Source of the DNA: Biomphalaria glabrata
Lineage: Eukaryota > Mollusca > Gastropoda > Planorbidae
Length of the DNA stretch: 64,000 nucleotides
Assembly (NCBI RefSeq): GCF_947242115.1
Contig: NC_074720.1
Span: 31,720,645 to 31,784,644, forward strand
Direction of reading: 5' to 3'
A model generated the notes under the pieces. It did no database searches and was not told the DNA's origin. It saw only the letters and a program-made list of their open reading frames with translations. Position numbers and translations under genes: made by a program. The first letter of the stretch is position 1, and the number at the start of each line of letters is the position of its first letter. Positions 1 through 10,760 of this stretch are shown piece after piece.

Positions 1-79
1 GACCAGTTGGAAAATGGGTGTGGGGGTGGGGGTATGGAAAAAGGGGGCATTTGTTTGATCGCTTTTTAAATTCTTTTAT

Positions 80-480
80 AAAAAAAAGGGGGTGGGGGGT
101 GGAACGACCTCAGTGCTCAAATCTCTCCAAGTTGACACTCTACCACTGTGCAGGGGAAGTGTTATGCAAATAGAATGTTTTACTTTTATCTATTGTTAGC
201 TACAAACGGGGACTAATTCAGCTTACAACATCACATCGATCAAGTACAATTTCTTGCCCTTCTTCGAGATACCAAATTAATTAATTACTAATAGATAATT
301 AGCAAATTTCTTTTTTTTTAAATTGATTCTTGTGTTGTCTGGTAAAAGAAATAATTGTGCAAAATTTCAGCTTGATCCGAGATTGGGTGTAGGAGAAATA
401 ACGTGTACAAACTTTTAATCAGTCAGTCAGACAGACAGACATAGTGAGTTGATATAAATTATAAGCTTTGAAAAAAAAAT
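80..480. repeat. Dispersed repeat D2 with tRNA-like segment
   Basis: The left part read on the minus strand has polymerase III-like boxes (AGTGGTAGAGTG, then GATTTGAGCACTGAGG), so it looks tRNA-derived. The right part is a body with TTGATCCGAGATTGGGTG, then GAAATAACGTG, a CAGACAGACAGA run and AGCTTTG. The same body recurs near 48240-48400 (minus), 55520-55640, 55815-55890 and 56020-56115, and the tRNA-like part near 41808-41940. This makes it an interspersed SINE-like family rather than a gene. Confidence 0.6.
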
Positions 481-1240
481 GAAGGTTTACCTTAACTTAT
501 TACTACCTAAATGTAATCATTACATTACGTACCTCATATGTAGGCCTAAACTTGTCATATAAATGGTCTGTTACCTCTCGTAGTTGAATTTGTTGCATTT
601 TTGTTAAATTTAAATCATTTAAATCACTCTGTTCATTGAAATTAGTAAACATGATCTGTAGTATGATACATAAGGTCAGAAAGGGAAACTTTACTTTCAA
701 ACTGTTACTTTATTTTATTATTGTCTTTACAATAGGAAGTATAATAACCAAGTGCCCGAATACAACAATCTATTTTTCTTTGACACAAATCTTAACATCT
801 ATTGATTTAGTTTTGATAAAAGAACAGTTGTTTTGTCTAGACTAAAATGAAAGAGATGCAGGCCTGAATCAGCCATAAAAACGAATGACATGGCAGAAAT
901 TAAGTCTCTAATTACCCTGCAATACTAGATATACACAAGGATACGAGTAAGTCATGATCATCTTCTGTTAAGAACGAAAGTGTGTCATTGTTAAGATAAA
1001 ATAAGCAAAACAAAAAAAAAAGGTCTTCACATCATGGTACATGTTCCCTAAAGTGAGTGTTAGTTTACGTTTAAGAAAAAAAAATTTAATTTATCTATTT
1101 GAAATATTGCGTCTTACTGAAACTCCAGAAAAATCAATGACTTGAGAGTGATACAATTGAGAAGCCATTTCATTCTGTAGTCCGGCGTATGCACCCTCGT
1201 CCTGCAACATAAGTTAAAGAAAAAATAAAGAAGAAATAAC
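481..1240. other. No gene seen; weak LINE-tail relic
   Basis: AT-rich sequence with only short open frames and no convincing splice-bounded exon. Bases 850-985 weakly resemble the end of the LINE at 56255-56545 (GGCAGAAATTAAGTC, then GATCATCTTCT) and may be a very old copy of its 3' tail. Confidence 0.4.
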
Positions 1241-1241
1241 A

Positions 1242-1348
<107 letters not shown>

Positions 1349-1410
1349 CAAGATATGCTAATGCCTTCATAATTAACATTTTGTTCCAATTATTAATACA
1401 TTTATAATAC

Positions 1411-2151
1411 TGTTATAAACTTGGTGGTGGCAAAGAGAGGGGTAGTGGTGTGTGTGTAGTCAGCCGACGCAAATCGCCCTAGGCCAGCGCTAGACGAGCG
1501 GTCAACCGTGACGAGCTACGACGATCAGCCTAGTCGAGTGTCAACAGGACAGTTCGGGAAAGATCGCCGTCCTGAACAGAGCTCAGGAGCGTCACGAGAG
1601 TTGTAGTCATCTGACCACCTAGAAACGTCGAGCGGCGTTCTGTCCGGTTTGAGAAGGCCAGTAGGGACCCTATATAAGAGCGGAGGCGACGCAGTCAAGA
1701 CGGTTCAGAAAGGAGGTTCACGGCAGGGGTTCAGAGCCCGGTTCACTACAGTCCGGTCGACTACAGCACAGTTCAGCGGTGTGGTTCTGTACGGAGCATT
1801 ACGACGGTTCAGTGCGGAGTACTGTCAAGTACAGTTGAGACGACTGGCGTCTTGACCTTGGTCTGCGATCGAGTCCGACACCACGAGCCTAGTGTGTGAA
1901 GTCAGTCCTGAACTGTTGAACCCAGTGCAAGCCCGGAACGAGACGGAGAGGCCAGTGCAAGAGTTGATACGGCGGAACGGTGTTATCGGAGAGATATTTG
2001 TACAGAGTACGTGTTGCCAATTGTACAGTATTGGCTGTTATTTATTGACATTAAAGTGTTACGTTACTATGGAGCCCTGAGTTGTCAAGTTCTTTAAGTT
2101 GGTGGTGTTTGGTGCAGTTTGCAGAGAGCCTGGATAGTGAGATTCGTAACA
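1411..2151 (+). mobile_element. Solo LTR, copy 1 of a pair
   Basis: A 741-bp GC-richer block starting TGTTATAAAC and ending CGTAACA, flanked on both sides by the 4-bp duplication ATAC. It has a TATA-like CCTATATAAGAG near the middle and an ATTAAA-like signal near the end, as expected of an LTR. A second copy of the same LTR is at 22111-22829. No internal retroelement coding lies beside it, so it is a solo LTR fossil, probably Ty3/gypsy-type; the family is inferred only. Confidence 0.85.
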
Positions 2152-2589
2152 ATACATATATATAGGCTAATAAATATATCTAGATCTGGGCTCTATTTAG
2201 TACTATTTAGACTGTCAAGTGTATAATGAGGATATGTCAAAACTGCGCGCTATAAAAGTAGTTCGTTTTTTTTTAACTTACAACTAAAGCGAAGTTCGTA
2301 TCAAAATTTTATTTTTTTTAAACATTTCAATCAGCATTTCATTCCATGAGTTAGTCAATAAATGGAAAATATACTTTATAATAATACATTCATACTTTTC
2401 CATTGTGACCTTAGATGCATTTTTATTTACCGATGCGCTAATCTATGAATGAAGCTTGAGTGATTAATGAAGAAGAATGTGACCTTTTTAAACTTACCCC
2501 CATAAGGTTTTTCATTGAAAGGTGGTGTATTATATATATATTGAAAGTCTGTTTGCACATATAATTGAAACAAATAAATGGTTCACTTT
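2152..2589. other. No gene seen
   Basis: AT-rich intergenic sequence without a recognisable exon or repeat boundary. Confidence 0.4.
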
Positions 2590-2770
2590 CGGAAAAGAAA
2601 AAGTAGCCGTTGCATCAGAACTTTGAAAGATCAAAAATATCATGATGTCCGATTTTCATTTTCTCTTCTAGTATCTAAGATCTGAGATCTAAACAGGACA
2701 GACGAACGAACGGACAGACAGACCACACAAAACTAATAGCGTCTATTTCCCTTTAGGGCCGCTAAAAAAA
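2590..2770 (-). repeat. Dispersed repeat D1, minus copy
   Basis: On the minus strand it carries the string AAAAGACGCTATTAGTTTTG-like segment followed by TGTCTGTCCGT, and then GTAGCCGTTGCATCAGAAC in complement. Two plus copies are at 50935-51060 and 52405-52640. Family type is unknown. Confidence 0.7.
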
Positions 2771-3106
2771 GGATTTATTGCACATCGACCTAAAAGTAAT
2801 AATTTACAAGATTAGTGAAAAGCTTTAAACATTGCAATTAGGCCTATAATGAGAGTTACAATAAATAGAAATAATAATAACAATAAAGAGAATGTCATCG
2901 ATTCCGAAGATTAAAAATGAATGCAGTGTTTCACATGACGACACAAACCCAGTTGCGACCTGCCTTTTTTCCACCGGAAGTCTCTTTTAAGTTATAGGAA
3001 TAAGTTAATTTAGGCTTCTTAATTTGACATAACTAAGGTTTGCATTTCCGTTGATAGCTATATTTTAATCTTATTGTTTTAAATTGTAATTTTGTGTTCA
3101 AGTAGA
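2771..3106. other. No gene seen
   Basis: AT-rich sequence with nothing recognisable. Confidence 0.4.
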
Positions 3107-3255
3107 AAACATATCTATAACATATCTATAACATATCTATAACATATCTATAACATATCTATAACATATCTATAACATATCTATAACATATCTATAACAT
3201 ATCTATAACATATCTATAACATACCTATAACATATCTATAACATATCTATAACTT
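3107..3255. repeat. 11-bp tandem repeat, about 13 copies
   Basis: Near-perfect head-to-tail units AACATATCTAT with one C variant. It has no spacers and is not CRISPR-like. Confidence 0.95.
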
Positions 3256-3372
3256 ACGATCTGAAATGGCTGATTTTCCTGTTCGTAGGTAAAAGGAATC
3301 CCTGTACTTCGGCATTTTAGACAAAACTTTTTTTTCTGTTTAGAATATAGAATGTAAAGACTGTATGTAAAA

Positions 3373-3430
<58 letters not shown>

Positions 3431-3481
3431 ATATATATATATATATATATAGGCCTATATATATATCTATATATATATATA
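3373..3481. repeat. (CTAT)n/(TA)n microsatellite
   Basis: A tetranucleotide run passing into TA runs interrupted by AGGCCT. It abuts the left end of the following inverted-repeat element. Confidence 0.95.
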
Positions 3482-3810
3482 TGACCGGTCATTTCATACC
3501 CTAGACATTTCATCCACCGGTCATTTCATTCCCCGGTCATTTCATCCCCAATTAAATTTTTTTCTATTCCATTGTTTAATTGTGGTGTTAAGGCTTTGAC
3601 TTTAAGCCCTAATTTCATCTAATATATAAATATGATTATGTAGAATCCTTTTTTTTTTTCACATGTTACTAATGCGTTTATAGTGTTTCCTCTTCCACTT
3701 TGCATTCTTGATGAGAAATCTTTAAAACTGGGAGTTAATTTAGCTATAGCGCTTCTATTGGATGTTGGGGATGTAATAGTATAATATTATCCTGCGCATG
3801 GCGTAATGAT

Positions 3811-4210
3811 CAAAGGCCAAGGTTTGGTGGAAGTAGTGAAAATCTTTTGAGAGATAGAAGTGCGATTACAATACTTATGACCGTGCGCTAATAACTTATC
3901 ATCAAAGGCCAAGGTTTGGTGGAAGTAGTGAAAATCTTTTGAGAGATAGAAGTGCGATTACAATACTTATGACCGTGCCGCTGATAACTTATCATCAAAG
4001 GCCAAGGTGTGGTGGAAGTAGTGAAAATCTTTTGAGAGATAGAAGTGCGATTACAATACTTATGACCGTGCCGCTGATAACTTATCATCAAAGGCCAAGG
4101 TGTGGTGGAAGTAGTGAAAATCTTTTGAGAGATAGAAGTGCGATTACAATACTTATGACCGTGCCGCTGATAACTTATCATCAAAGGCCAAGGTGTGGTG
4201 GAAGTACGAC
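3811..4210. repeat. 93-bp tandem repeat, about 4.3 copies
   Basis: Units begin CAAAGGCCAAGG at 3811, 3903, 3996, 4089 and 4182. Because 93 is a multiple of three, both strands stay open over several units (for example GGSSENLLRDRSAITILMT on plus). These frames are repeat products; no protein family is recognised. Confidence 0.9.
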
Positions 4211-4416
4211 CATGTTTTACTTTATTTTTCAATCGCTCTTTCTTGAAATTGGCTGCGTCATTTTTAGCCTTGAAATAAGGTTTTATTTATTTTTTTCTAA
4301 TAAAGGCTGACTTTACCTATATCAGGATAACACTTTTTTTTACATTACCTTTATATTAATACATGTTAAATAATTAAATAGTTTTCAATAACATTTAATT
4401 TTAATTTTATTCTTAT

Positions 4417-5099
4417 TGTCACGTACACTGTATCTATATTTAGCAATAGTCTATATTTAGCGTGTCGGCAGAATTTTAGCTACCTCGGGGAATTTTCTAT
4501 CACGCAACAGGATCATGTTCAGAATAAATGTGATTGGTTTTGAAATATTAATTATTGTACATTGAGCTGCATTTATTGGTTGGCATTGCAACGAGGGGAT
4601 GTTAGACACGTGACAAAGGTTCTAGATTTTTAGTCAGTCTTGTATGGAACGTGTTAGAGAGAACATGTACTAGACTTTAGTGTTAGAACTCAATTACATT
4701 ATTGTGTAGATCAGTTATGTTATTCAAGTACATTTAATCATTGTAATTATTTGTGAATAGCTTTTTCAAGTTCTGAATTAAAGTAATTGTTTTAGACGAA
4801 GAGAAGTTTCTTCATTGAATATAATAAAATACTTAGATCGTATTGTCAAATAGTAACTTCTAGATCTAGATGATCCTCTTATCAAATGGCAACTTCTAGA
4901 TGATCCTCTTATCAACTGGCAACTTCTAGATCATCCTCTTATCAACTAGCAACTTCTACATGATCATCTTATCAACTGACGATTTCTGAATCCGCGGCAA
5001 CCACGATCATTGATGGTGCAATATAGATCAAGATAATCTTCTACGTGACATCACCACTATTAAGAGATCGTGACAGTGGCACCATTGATGATTGTGACA
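4417..5099 (+). mobile_element. Solo LTR of a second family
   Basis: A 683-bp block starting TGTCACGTAC and ending GATTGTGACA, with 6-bp inverted ends TGTCAC/GTGACA. It is flanked by the 5-bp direct duplication CTTAT. Near its 3' half are four or five copies of a roughly 30-bp unit (AACTTCTAGATGATCCTC). It sits inside the inverted-repeat element, so it is younger than that element. Fossil LTR; family is inferred as Ty3/gypsy-like. Confidence 0.75.
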
Positions 5100-5275
5100 C
5101 TTATCTAACGTGTTACACTTTTTTGTCATTTAAATAAAAAATGAATATATCAAATATTGCTCATTTCATGATTTTTTACAATTACTATTTGTTAGATAAA
5201 AGGATCAGATGATGAAATGACCAGGGGATGAAATGACCAGGGGATGAAAATGAAATGACCGGGGATGGAGTGACC

Positions 5276-5709
5276 GGGAACCCCTTTTTATATACCGTAG
5301 CACAATGCTATGACAGTGATGTATTGTTTTTGGTTCTATCTCAGCTACTTACAATGTTTATACATTTCTTATGATATTTATGATTGCATTGTACGAATGA
5401 TACCCTATCAAAAGGCTGGATTTTCTGAGAACAAACAGAGCACTTTTGACGATTTCTAGACATTTCGATTGCAGTTAAACGAAATCTGAAAATAATAGAA
5501 AAAAAAAGTTTTTAAATAGCGTGTCAACAAAATCTCAAATAGAACTTTAATTAGCTTTTTGCAATGTTTAAAAATGTTTAAATATACAATGTATTGTTAG
5601 AATTAGCTTTTCTTTTTTTTTGGTTCTTTAAAATTGCTTTTCTGTTCTTTTTTTTTAATATATCCTATACATCTTGGTGATTTCTAGACATGGTACGCAA
5701 GAAGCATGT
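5276..5709. other. No gene seen
   Basis: AT-rich, with no recognisable feature. Confidence 0.4.
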
Positions 5710-5832
5710 TCTGATCATTTTGACTAGATAGGAAACAGTGTACACATCCATCTGATCACTTTGACTAGATAGGAAACAGTGTACACATCCATCTGATCAC
5801 TTTGTCTAGATAGGAAACAGTGTACACATCAA
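5710..5832. repeat. 41-bp tandem repeat, three copies
   Basis: Units start TCTGATCA at 5710, 5751 and 5792, with single-base differences. Confidence 0.9.
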
Positions 5833-6964
5833 CTGAAATGGCTTTTTGCTCTTTTTTTTTTGTTGCCTGAACTTCTTTATGAAGTCTTGACGATGTGGCT
5901 ACATTATCGTATGCCTGGAATCATCACATTAATACGTTTAGCATAACTCTATCCAGGCTTTTTAAGATATCAGAACTATACCATGAGCTTTGGTAGATGT
6001 TTTTGAGACAAAGCCTAAAACATACCGGTATAGACAGTTGAACGTTACATTAATACATTTTATAACTTAAGGTTTGTTTTTTTGATACAAAATACTAGAT
6101 TACCATGAAGCATTTATATATTGATAAGTATATCTCTTACTTGGTTTGTTAAAACATTTTTGGTACCAGACTGGAAACTACCTTATTTTGTACATCACAG
6201 ATTTACAATTGTATAAGTTATTATTTCACAACTGGGTCATATTTAGATAACATTTCCACAATTTCAAGAAAATTTCTTTTATTCAACAAAGACTCATCTT
6301 CAATTTGCTAAAGTTTCCAAAATTTTAAAGCTTGGTAAATGTTCTTCAGTGTTCTCCCAATTTTCTAATTTTGGACAAGTCCACAATTTATCAACACAAC
6401 AAAATATATCAAACGTCCTTCTGTAGAATCTTCCCCCATTAGGCACAATCTCATACAATCATTCTTATACTTTTATTAGGCACAATCTCATACAATCATT
6501 CTTATAATTTTGAATCTTGCTTCTGTAACTTTTTTTATTTTTTTATTTTTATTCACTTTGGTGTCAACCCCTAGCTGGTGTCCCTCAGCGCGGCCAGCAT
6601 CTCGCAATTCACCCCTCCCGGGACGCCGCTGTCTATTTGCAATCTATTTTTATATAAACAATTTAAAAAAAAAACTACGTTTATATACTTTTCATGAGAA
6701 AGAATGTAGATTTTGATGACCCGTTAAAAAAAGGGTATTTGTATATGTTCATAAAACCTATTTTAGGTTAGCTTCAATATTTAATAGTTAGTATGGTGTG
6801 ATGGAAATTATCAGTACAGATAATCCCCCTGTCTGCACCAAAGCATTAAATGATCATGTGCTATTAGCTTAAAAATTCGACTTTATAATTTGATCTTTGT
6901 TCAACCTGATACCATACGATTAGCACTTTCCGACCCATTTGTTTTATATGCTAACTAACAGGCT

Positions 6965-6966
<2 letters not shown>
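5833..6966. other. No gene seen; one short duplication
   Basis: AT-rich. A segment containing TTAGGCACAATCTCATAC is directly duplicated at about 6438 and 6476. A GC-richer patch at 6560-6640 resembles debris of a DNA transposon end but no boundary can be placed. Confidence 0.4.

Positions 6967-7033
<67 letters not shown>
6967..7033. repeat. (GA)n microsatellite
   Basis: An almost pure GA run of about 65 bases. Confidence 0.95.
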
Positions 7034-7034
<1 letters not shown>

Positions 7035-7689
7035 GTCGTATTGTCTTGCTCAAAGTTTTAGCTTTTCTGTCCAGCCACTTACCTAAATCATGTTTACGAC
7101 AACCTGTACAACAATGTCTACCTAAAGCCTACTGTTAGCTCGATGTTTCCTTCATTGGAAACCCAGAGAGCTCATTAAATAAACTTAAACAGAAGAACTT
7201 GGCATTCGGCTCTAAAACTGGCCGCACAGATAATCAATCGATTCCTTTATACATTCTTTCATTCAGTTGGCGACTGTACGAAACAATACGTGCAATTTGA
7301 ATTGTGTAGTAATTCAGCAGAGCGTGTCAAGTATTAGCACAGCTCCTAACTACGGGCTAGAAACAGCTTATTTATATTTAGGCTAAGTCTATCTGATCTA
7401 GCGCATTGTAACTTAGATCGAGGGAGACATGTGATCTGTGTAGAGTGTAGGCCTACTCTAAAATGATCTCCTTTAACACAGCTGTATTATACAATCACAG
7501 AATAGCGGCATGTTAGCACTACAGTAAGCAGATTTAGGAAGCACAAGCAACTCTTTTTATCGTATTATCAATATTTAATGTTAACATTTTGAAATTATTT
7601 AGTATTTCCTCAATAATTAAATAATACTAAAAGGAAAACAAGGTTACAAAGCAAGATTGTGTGGAAACACAAACTGAAAATTGGCCTCC
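7034..7689. other. No gene seen
   Basis: No exon, RNA gene or repeat boundary recognised. Confidence 0.4.
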
Positions 7690-7870
7690 GAAGTGGTCCA
7701 CCCAGGCAGGTAAATAGGCAGATTTCAAAATTTTTCAGAAAGAACATCAGAATGAAATTCTATCAAAGACAAATGACAGAAAAGAAGGAGAAAGAAGGTT
7801 AACAGATCTTGTGTGGTGCCCCAGCGATCCAGCAGACTAAAGGACAGGTGAAAGTGAATGTGAAGTAAGA
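7690..7870 (+). mobile_element. LINE 3' tail fragment
   Basis: The plus strand, read across decayed frames, gives the end of a LINE polyprotein (KKVNRSCVVPQRSSRLKDR). The same ending occurs in the minus-strand fragment at 47590-47850 (KTVNRLCVV, then QRFNRLR). It is a short, degenerate, 5'-truncated copy. Confidence 0.6.
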
Positions 7871-8384
7871 TGTGAACCTGGCCTAACTGATGTCTTATAA
7901 TGAATATCTAATTGATCTAATTGTTTTGTAAAGGGTCAATCTCTTATTCAAATCCTCAAGAAAAAAACATCGCTGTAAAAAAAAAAAAGAATTAAGTGTA
8001 TTATTTTAGTGGCTCTGGACTGCAGTTCACGCGATAATATGAAAAACTACTTATTAATTGTTGTTTTAATTTATGTCCGACTTATATGCATACTAAATAG
8101 ATTTTTTTTCTCTTTAAAAAAAAAAAGAAAACATTTTTGTGTAAATGTAGTAGTTAATAGTAAGGCAGAACTTAAATAACTTAGCAATACAAATGTAATA
8201 AAAAATTTTTTGACAAAAATCTAAAATCATTTGCATAAATATGTTTAAAAAGTGGTAATTGGTCGCTTTCCATTTTCCCTTGCTTTTACTCATTTCTGAA
8301 GGTAAAAATAATTTACTAATATTTACAGATTTCTTGTATACAGTGGTACCAAGCTATATTTGTTAACTAATTATGTCACCTCGT
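7871..8384. other. No gene seen
   Basis: AT-rich sequence without recognisable features. Confidence 0.4.
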
Positions 8385-8440
8385 AAACCGTGGTCCAAAG
8401 AAACAGATAACATTTATATCATCTGTCCTATAGGTATGGA
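8385..8440 (+). repeat. SINE-A body fragment
   Basis: The segment ACATTTATATCATCTGTCC followed by a purine-rich GAAC end matches the end of the fuller SINE at 8966-9195. The tRNA-like head is missing. Confidence 0.5.
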
Positions 8441-8965
8441 AGGAGAACTCGATTTTGTTTTTTATTTTACAGCGTCATCTCAGCTGGTAGGTTAATCAGA
8501 TTCAATTGTATATACCCGGTATAATAGGATACGTTTTAGTAGGCCTACTCTAGAATTCTGCCCGATGGACTGATTAAACTGTGTTTAATATACCGTACCG
8601 GTAATTAAATATATTCAAGGTAAGATTTCTAAAAGCTAATGAATTACACTTAATGTTTCCTCACCTGAATGATAAAAAACATATAAATAAATAAATATGT
8701 CCACTAGATCACAAATCTAAGTATAATTATCAAAAAATTTACTAATCATTCGTCAATGGCCAACACAAAAATCCAGTAGAAAGACAAAATCTCTAAGGAT
8801 CTAGTCCTCTGACATTTTAGACAATGAAGCTCTTGTCATTTCGCTGAACTAGACATTGCTATATTTAACACATACGAATTACAATGCATAATTTTTTGAA
8901 CGCGGTGTCTTTTGGTTTCGATTTGAGATGACTACGAACTATATATTCATGTATGATCAATAAGT
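8441..8965. other. No gene seen
   Basis: AT-rich; several CCGGTA and AGGCCTAC motifs typical of this genome but no gene. Confidence 0.4.
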
Positions 8966-9195
8966 AGGAGGTGTGGTAAAGTGCTTGGCTTCCGAAACGG
9001 GTCCTGGATCAAATCCTGATGAAGACTGGGATTTTTTTACTTTCGGGATCTTTGGGCGCCTCTGAGTCCACCCAGCTCTATTGGGTACCTGACATTAGTT
9101 GGAGAAAAGGCGATTGGTCGTTTACCTTTACATCATCTGCCCTATTGACCACATGGTCTGATAGCGGAACTTTACTAATGAATAAGGAAATAAAA
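8966..9195 (+). repeat. SINE-A, tRNA-derived, near full length
   Basis: The tRNA-like head has an A box (TGGTAAAGTGCTTGGCTTCC) and a B box (GGATCAAATCC). The body follows with GGGTACCTGACATTAG and then ACATCATCTGCCC. No acceptor-stem pairing or CCA end is present, so it is a SINE and not a tRNA gene. Relatives: 13190-13310 and 33888-34105 (plus), 61830-62015 (minus, body only). Confidence 0.8.
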
Positions 9196-9756
9196 GTATG
9201 TAAATAAAGAAGATAATTAAAAGATAAAATATAGAGTCGAAAGCTAGTCATAGACTTTAGCGATCTAATAAAAAGAAAGTGAATATTGTTGCTGATTGAG
9301 GAACTAATAAGTTTACCAAGTATTTTTCATAAATTTTCGATCCCTGTAAAGATATTATAGTATAGCTCCACCAGATATGAAGTTTAAAGAAGTGATAGTA
9401 TCTCAGGATGAATTTTTTTTTTTTAAATTCTGTATATGAGCCACTTGTTCAAAGCAAAGGATTATTGCCAAAGAAAAAGTAAAATACCCGGTAGGCCTAC
9501 GTGTTTAGCGAATCATCCCTTCTTCAGCATCAAAGGTCCATTTGAGTAAAGTTTAAGAAGTTGAGATCCTCTCTTACAAAAACCACACACAGAAACCCTG
9601 ATGTGCGTAATTCACGAATATAGCCTAACACAGGTCAAGATTTTGTCTTACCCGACCTGTCGAATATGAGAAACATTACCTCTACCTCGAAGTGGAGGCA
9701 CCGTGCGTCAAAGTTTAGCCTGAACTGTGCGAAATATAAACCAATGGATTAGTGGC
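9196..9756. other. No gene seen
   Basis: No recognisable exon or repeat end. Confidence 0.4.
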
Positions 9757-9885
9757 CCGACTTACTTACTTAGGTGCTTCCGCGCCGTTCGGCAATGTCT
9801 GAAGCCTCCTCCCACCTGGTGTCCACTTTTCTGAGGTCCTCCATGAAGGTGTGACGCCAAGTTATACGAGGACGTCCCTAAGAGA
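9757..9885 (-). mobile_element. LINE C-terminal fragment
   Basis: On the minus strand a frame reads like the end of an endonuclease-reverse transcriptase LINE: TWRHTFMEDLRKVDTRWEEA, then SDIAERRGST. The same type of ending is carried inside the two hairpin-rich elements at 27062-28736 and 34112-36167. Strongly truncated copy. Confidence 0.65.
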
Positions 9886-9960
9886 TCCAATTCTTCACCG
9901 AGATTCGAATCCGACCCTTCACATCGGAAGTCAGGCGCTTTACAACTCAGGGCCATTCTA
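9886..9960 (-). repeat. tRNA-like SINE head
   Basis: Minus strand carries A-box-like GAGTTGTAAAGCGCCTGAC and B box GGATTCGAATCTC, directly in front of the LINE tail. This could be a SINE whose body derives from that LINE tail. Confidence 0.6.
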
Positions 9961-9984
9961 TATTAATATAAGAGATTAGCCTGT

Positions 9985-10310
9985 TCAAGAAGTACGGTAA
10001 GTCATATTTTCTCTGCTCGACGCCTTTCCCATCTACTTCCAGATCGCGGCGCTATGCATTGGGGCATGGGTCGTCCCCTCTTCCATCGAGGGTACCAGGT
10101 GAGGGCTTTCCTTGTTATGTTTGGTGCAGGTTTGCAAAAAGGGTAAACTATCTATCTACACCTTTGTTCTTTGCCACAATTCCCCATTTGAGATTTGGTC
10201 TGGCCAGTGGATGAAAATAGTCTTCCTGAGGCAGGTTTTAATGAATACCGGTACCGGGATTTTTTTCATGGTGTTGATTGTGGTTCTCCAGGTATCTGCT
10301 CTATAAAGTA
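9985..10310 (-). mobile_element. LINE fragment, same family as 44505-44738
   Basis: The minus strand reads FIKTCLRK, then HWPDQISNGELWQRTK, and further on ITRKALTWYPRWKRGRP. These match the conserved region after the reverse transcriptase in RTE/CR1-like LINEs (NKCLR, WPDKISNEELWERT, QALTWNPQGKRKRGRP). The frame is broken between the two blocks. Confidence 0.65.
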
Positions 10311-10599
10311 ATATTGACATAATAATGGTGTTAAGATATTGAGCCTGATCTTGATAGTGGTGCTTGTTTCCATAGATTCCCCACTAAATATTCCTATCAT
10401 TCGCCTAACACAATTAGAGTAAAACTGGTCAACATCATACTTTACTAGTATCTAGATTGTGTACATATGTGTATATTTTCTTTCTCAAAGCATAATTTGA
10501 ATCTAGATGTGTGCAGATTTCTAGATATGTAATAGCCTACATTTGCTAAAGTAAGTAAGTAAGTAGTGAGTGTATGTGTTATGTTTGTTTTAAACAGTA
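10311..10599. other. No gene seen
   Basis: No feature recognised. Confidence 0.35.
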
Positions 10600-10760
10600 C
10601 CCGGTAATGAGTGAGTTCCATTCGTTGCTTTGACTATGAGAGCCAATACTGCGGATGAAAAATGTTTCCTCAACGGAGTCATCTCGACCTTCTGACTTCA
10701 CTATACTTACAGGCTTTGATCTGCACACTGACGAGAAATGACCTTTCTTAATGACACTTA
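10600..10760 (-). mobile_element. LTR retrotransposon fossil, gag-pol junction fragment
   Basis: The minus strand carries KKGHFSSVCRSKP, the second half of a retroelement zinc knuckle, followed by an acidic stretch and HSQSNEWNSLI. This order is seen just before the protease of Ty3/gypsy elements. It is an old short fragment; no LTR was found beside it. Confidence 0.5.

Larger units (their letters stand above)
3482..5275. mobile_element. DNA element with inverted subterminal repeats
   Basis: The left 70 bases carry iterated CCGGTCATTTCAT units. The right end (about 5208-5275) carries the same unit inverted (ATGAAATGACCAGGGG, three times). Such paired subterminal arrays mark the two ends of a cut-and-paste-like non-autonomous element of about 1.8 kb. 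Inside lie a 93-bp tandem array and a solo LTR that inserted later. No transposase is recognisable, so the superfamily is unassigned. Confidence 0.6.

Noticed and set aside
1649-2080. Two plus-strand frames of 60-70 codons
   Set aside because: Within the solo LTR; the second recurs in the other LTR copy, as expected of repeat sequence and not of a gene.
3107-3255. CRISPR-like regular repeat
   Set aside because: Units are directly abutting 11-mers without spacers, in a eukaryotic genome.
3888-4310. Open frames on both strands over the 93-bp array
   Set aside because: Repeat length is a multiple of three, so openness is automatic. The translated units match no family.
8966-9040. tRNA gene (also at 9886-9960, 13190, 33888, 41808)
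   Set aside because: A and B boxes are present but acceptor and anticodon stems do not pair, and SINE bodies follow.
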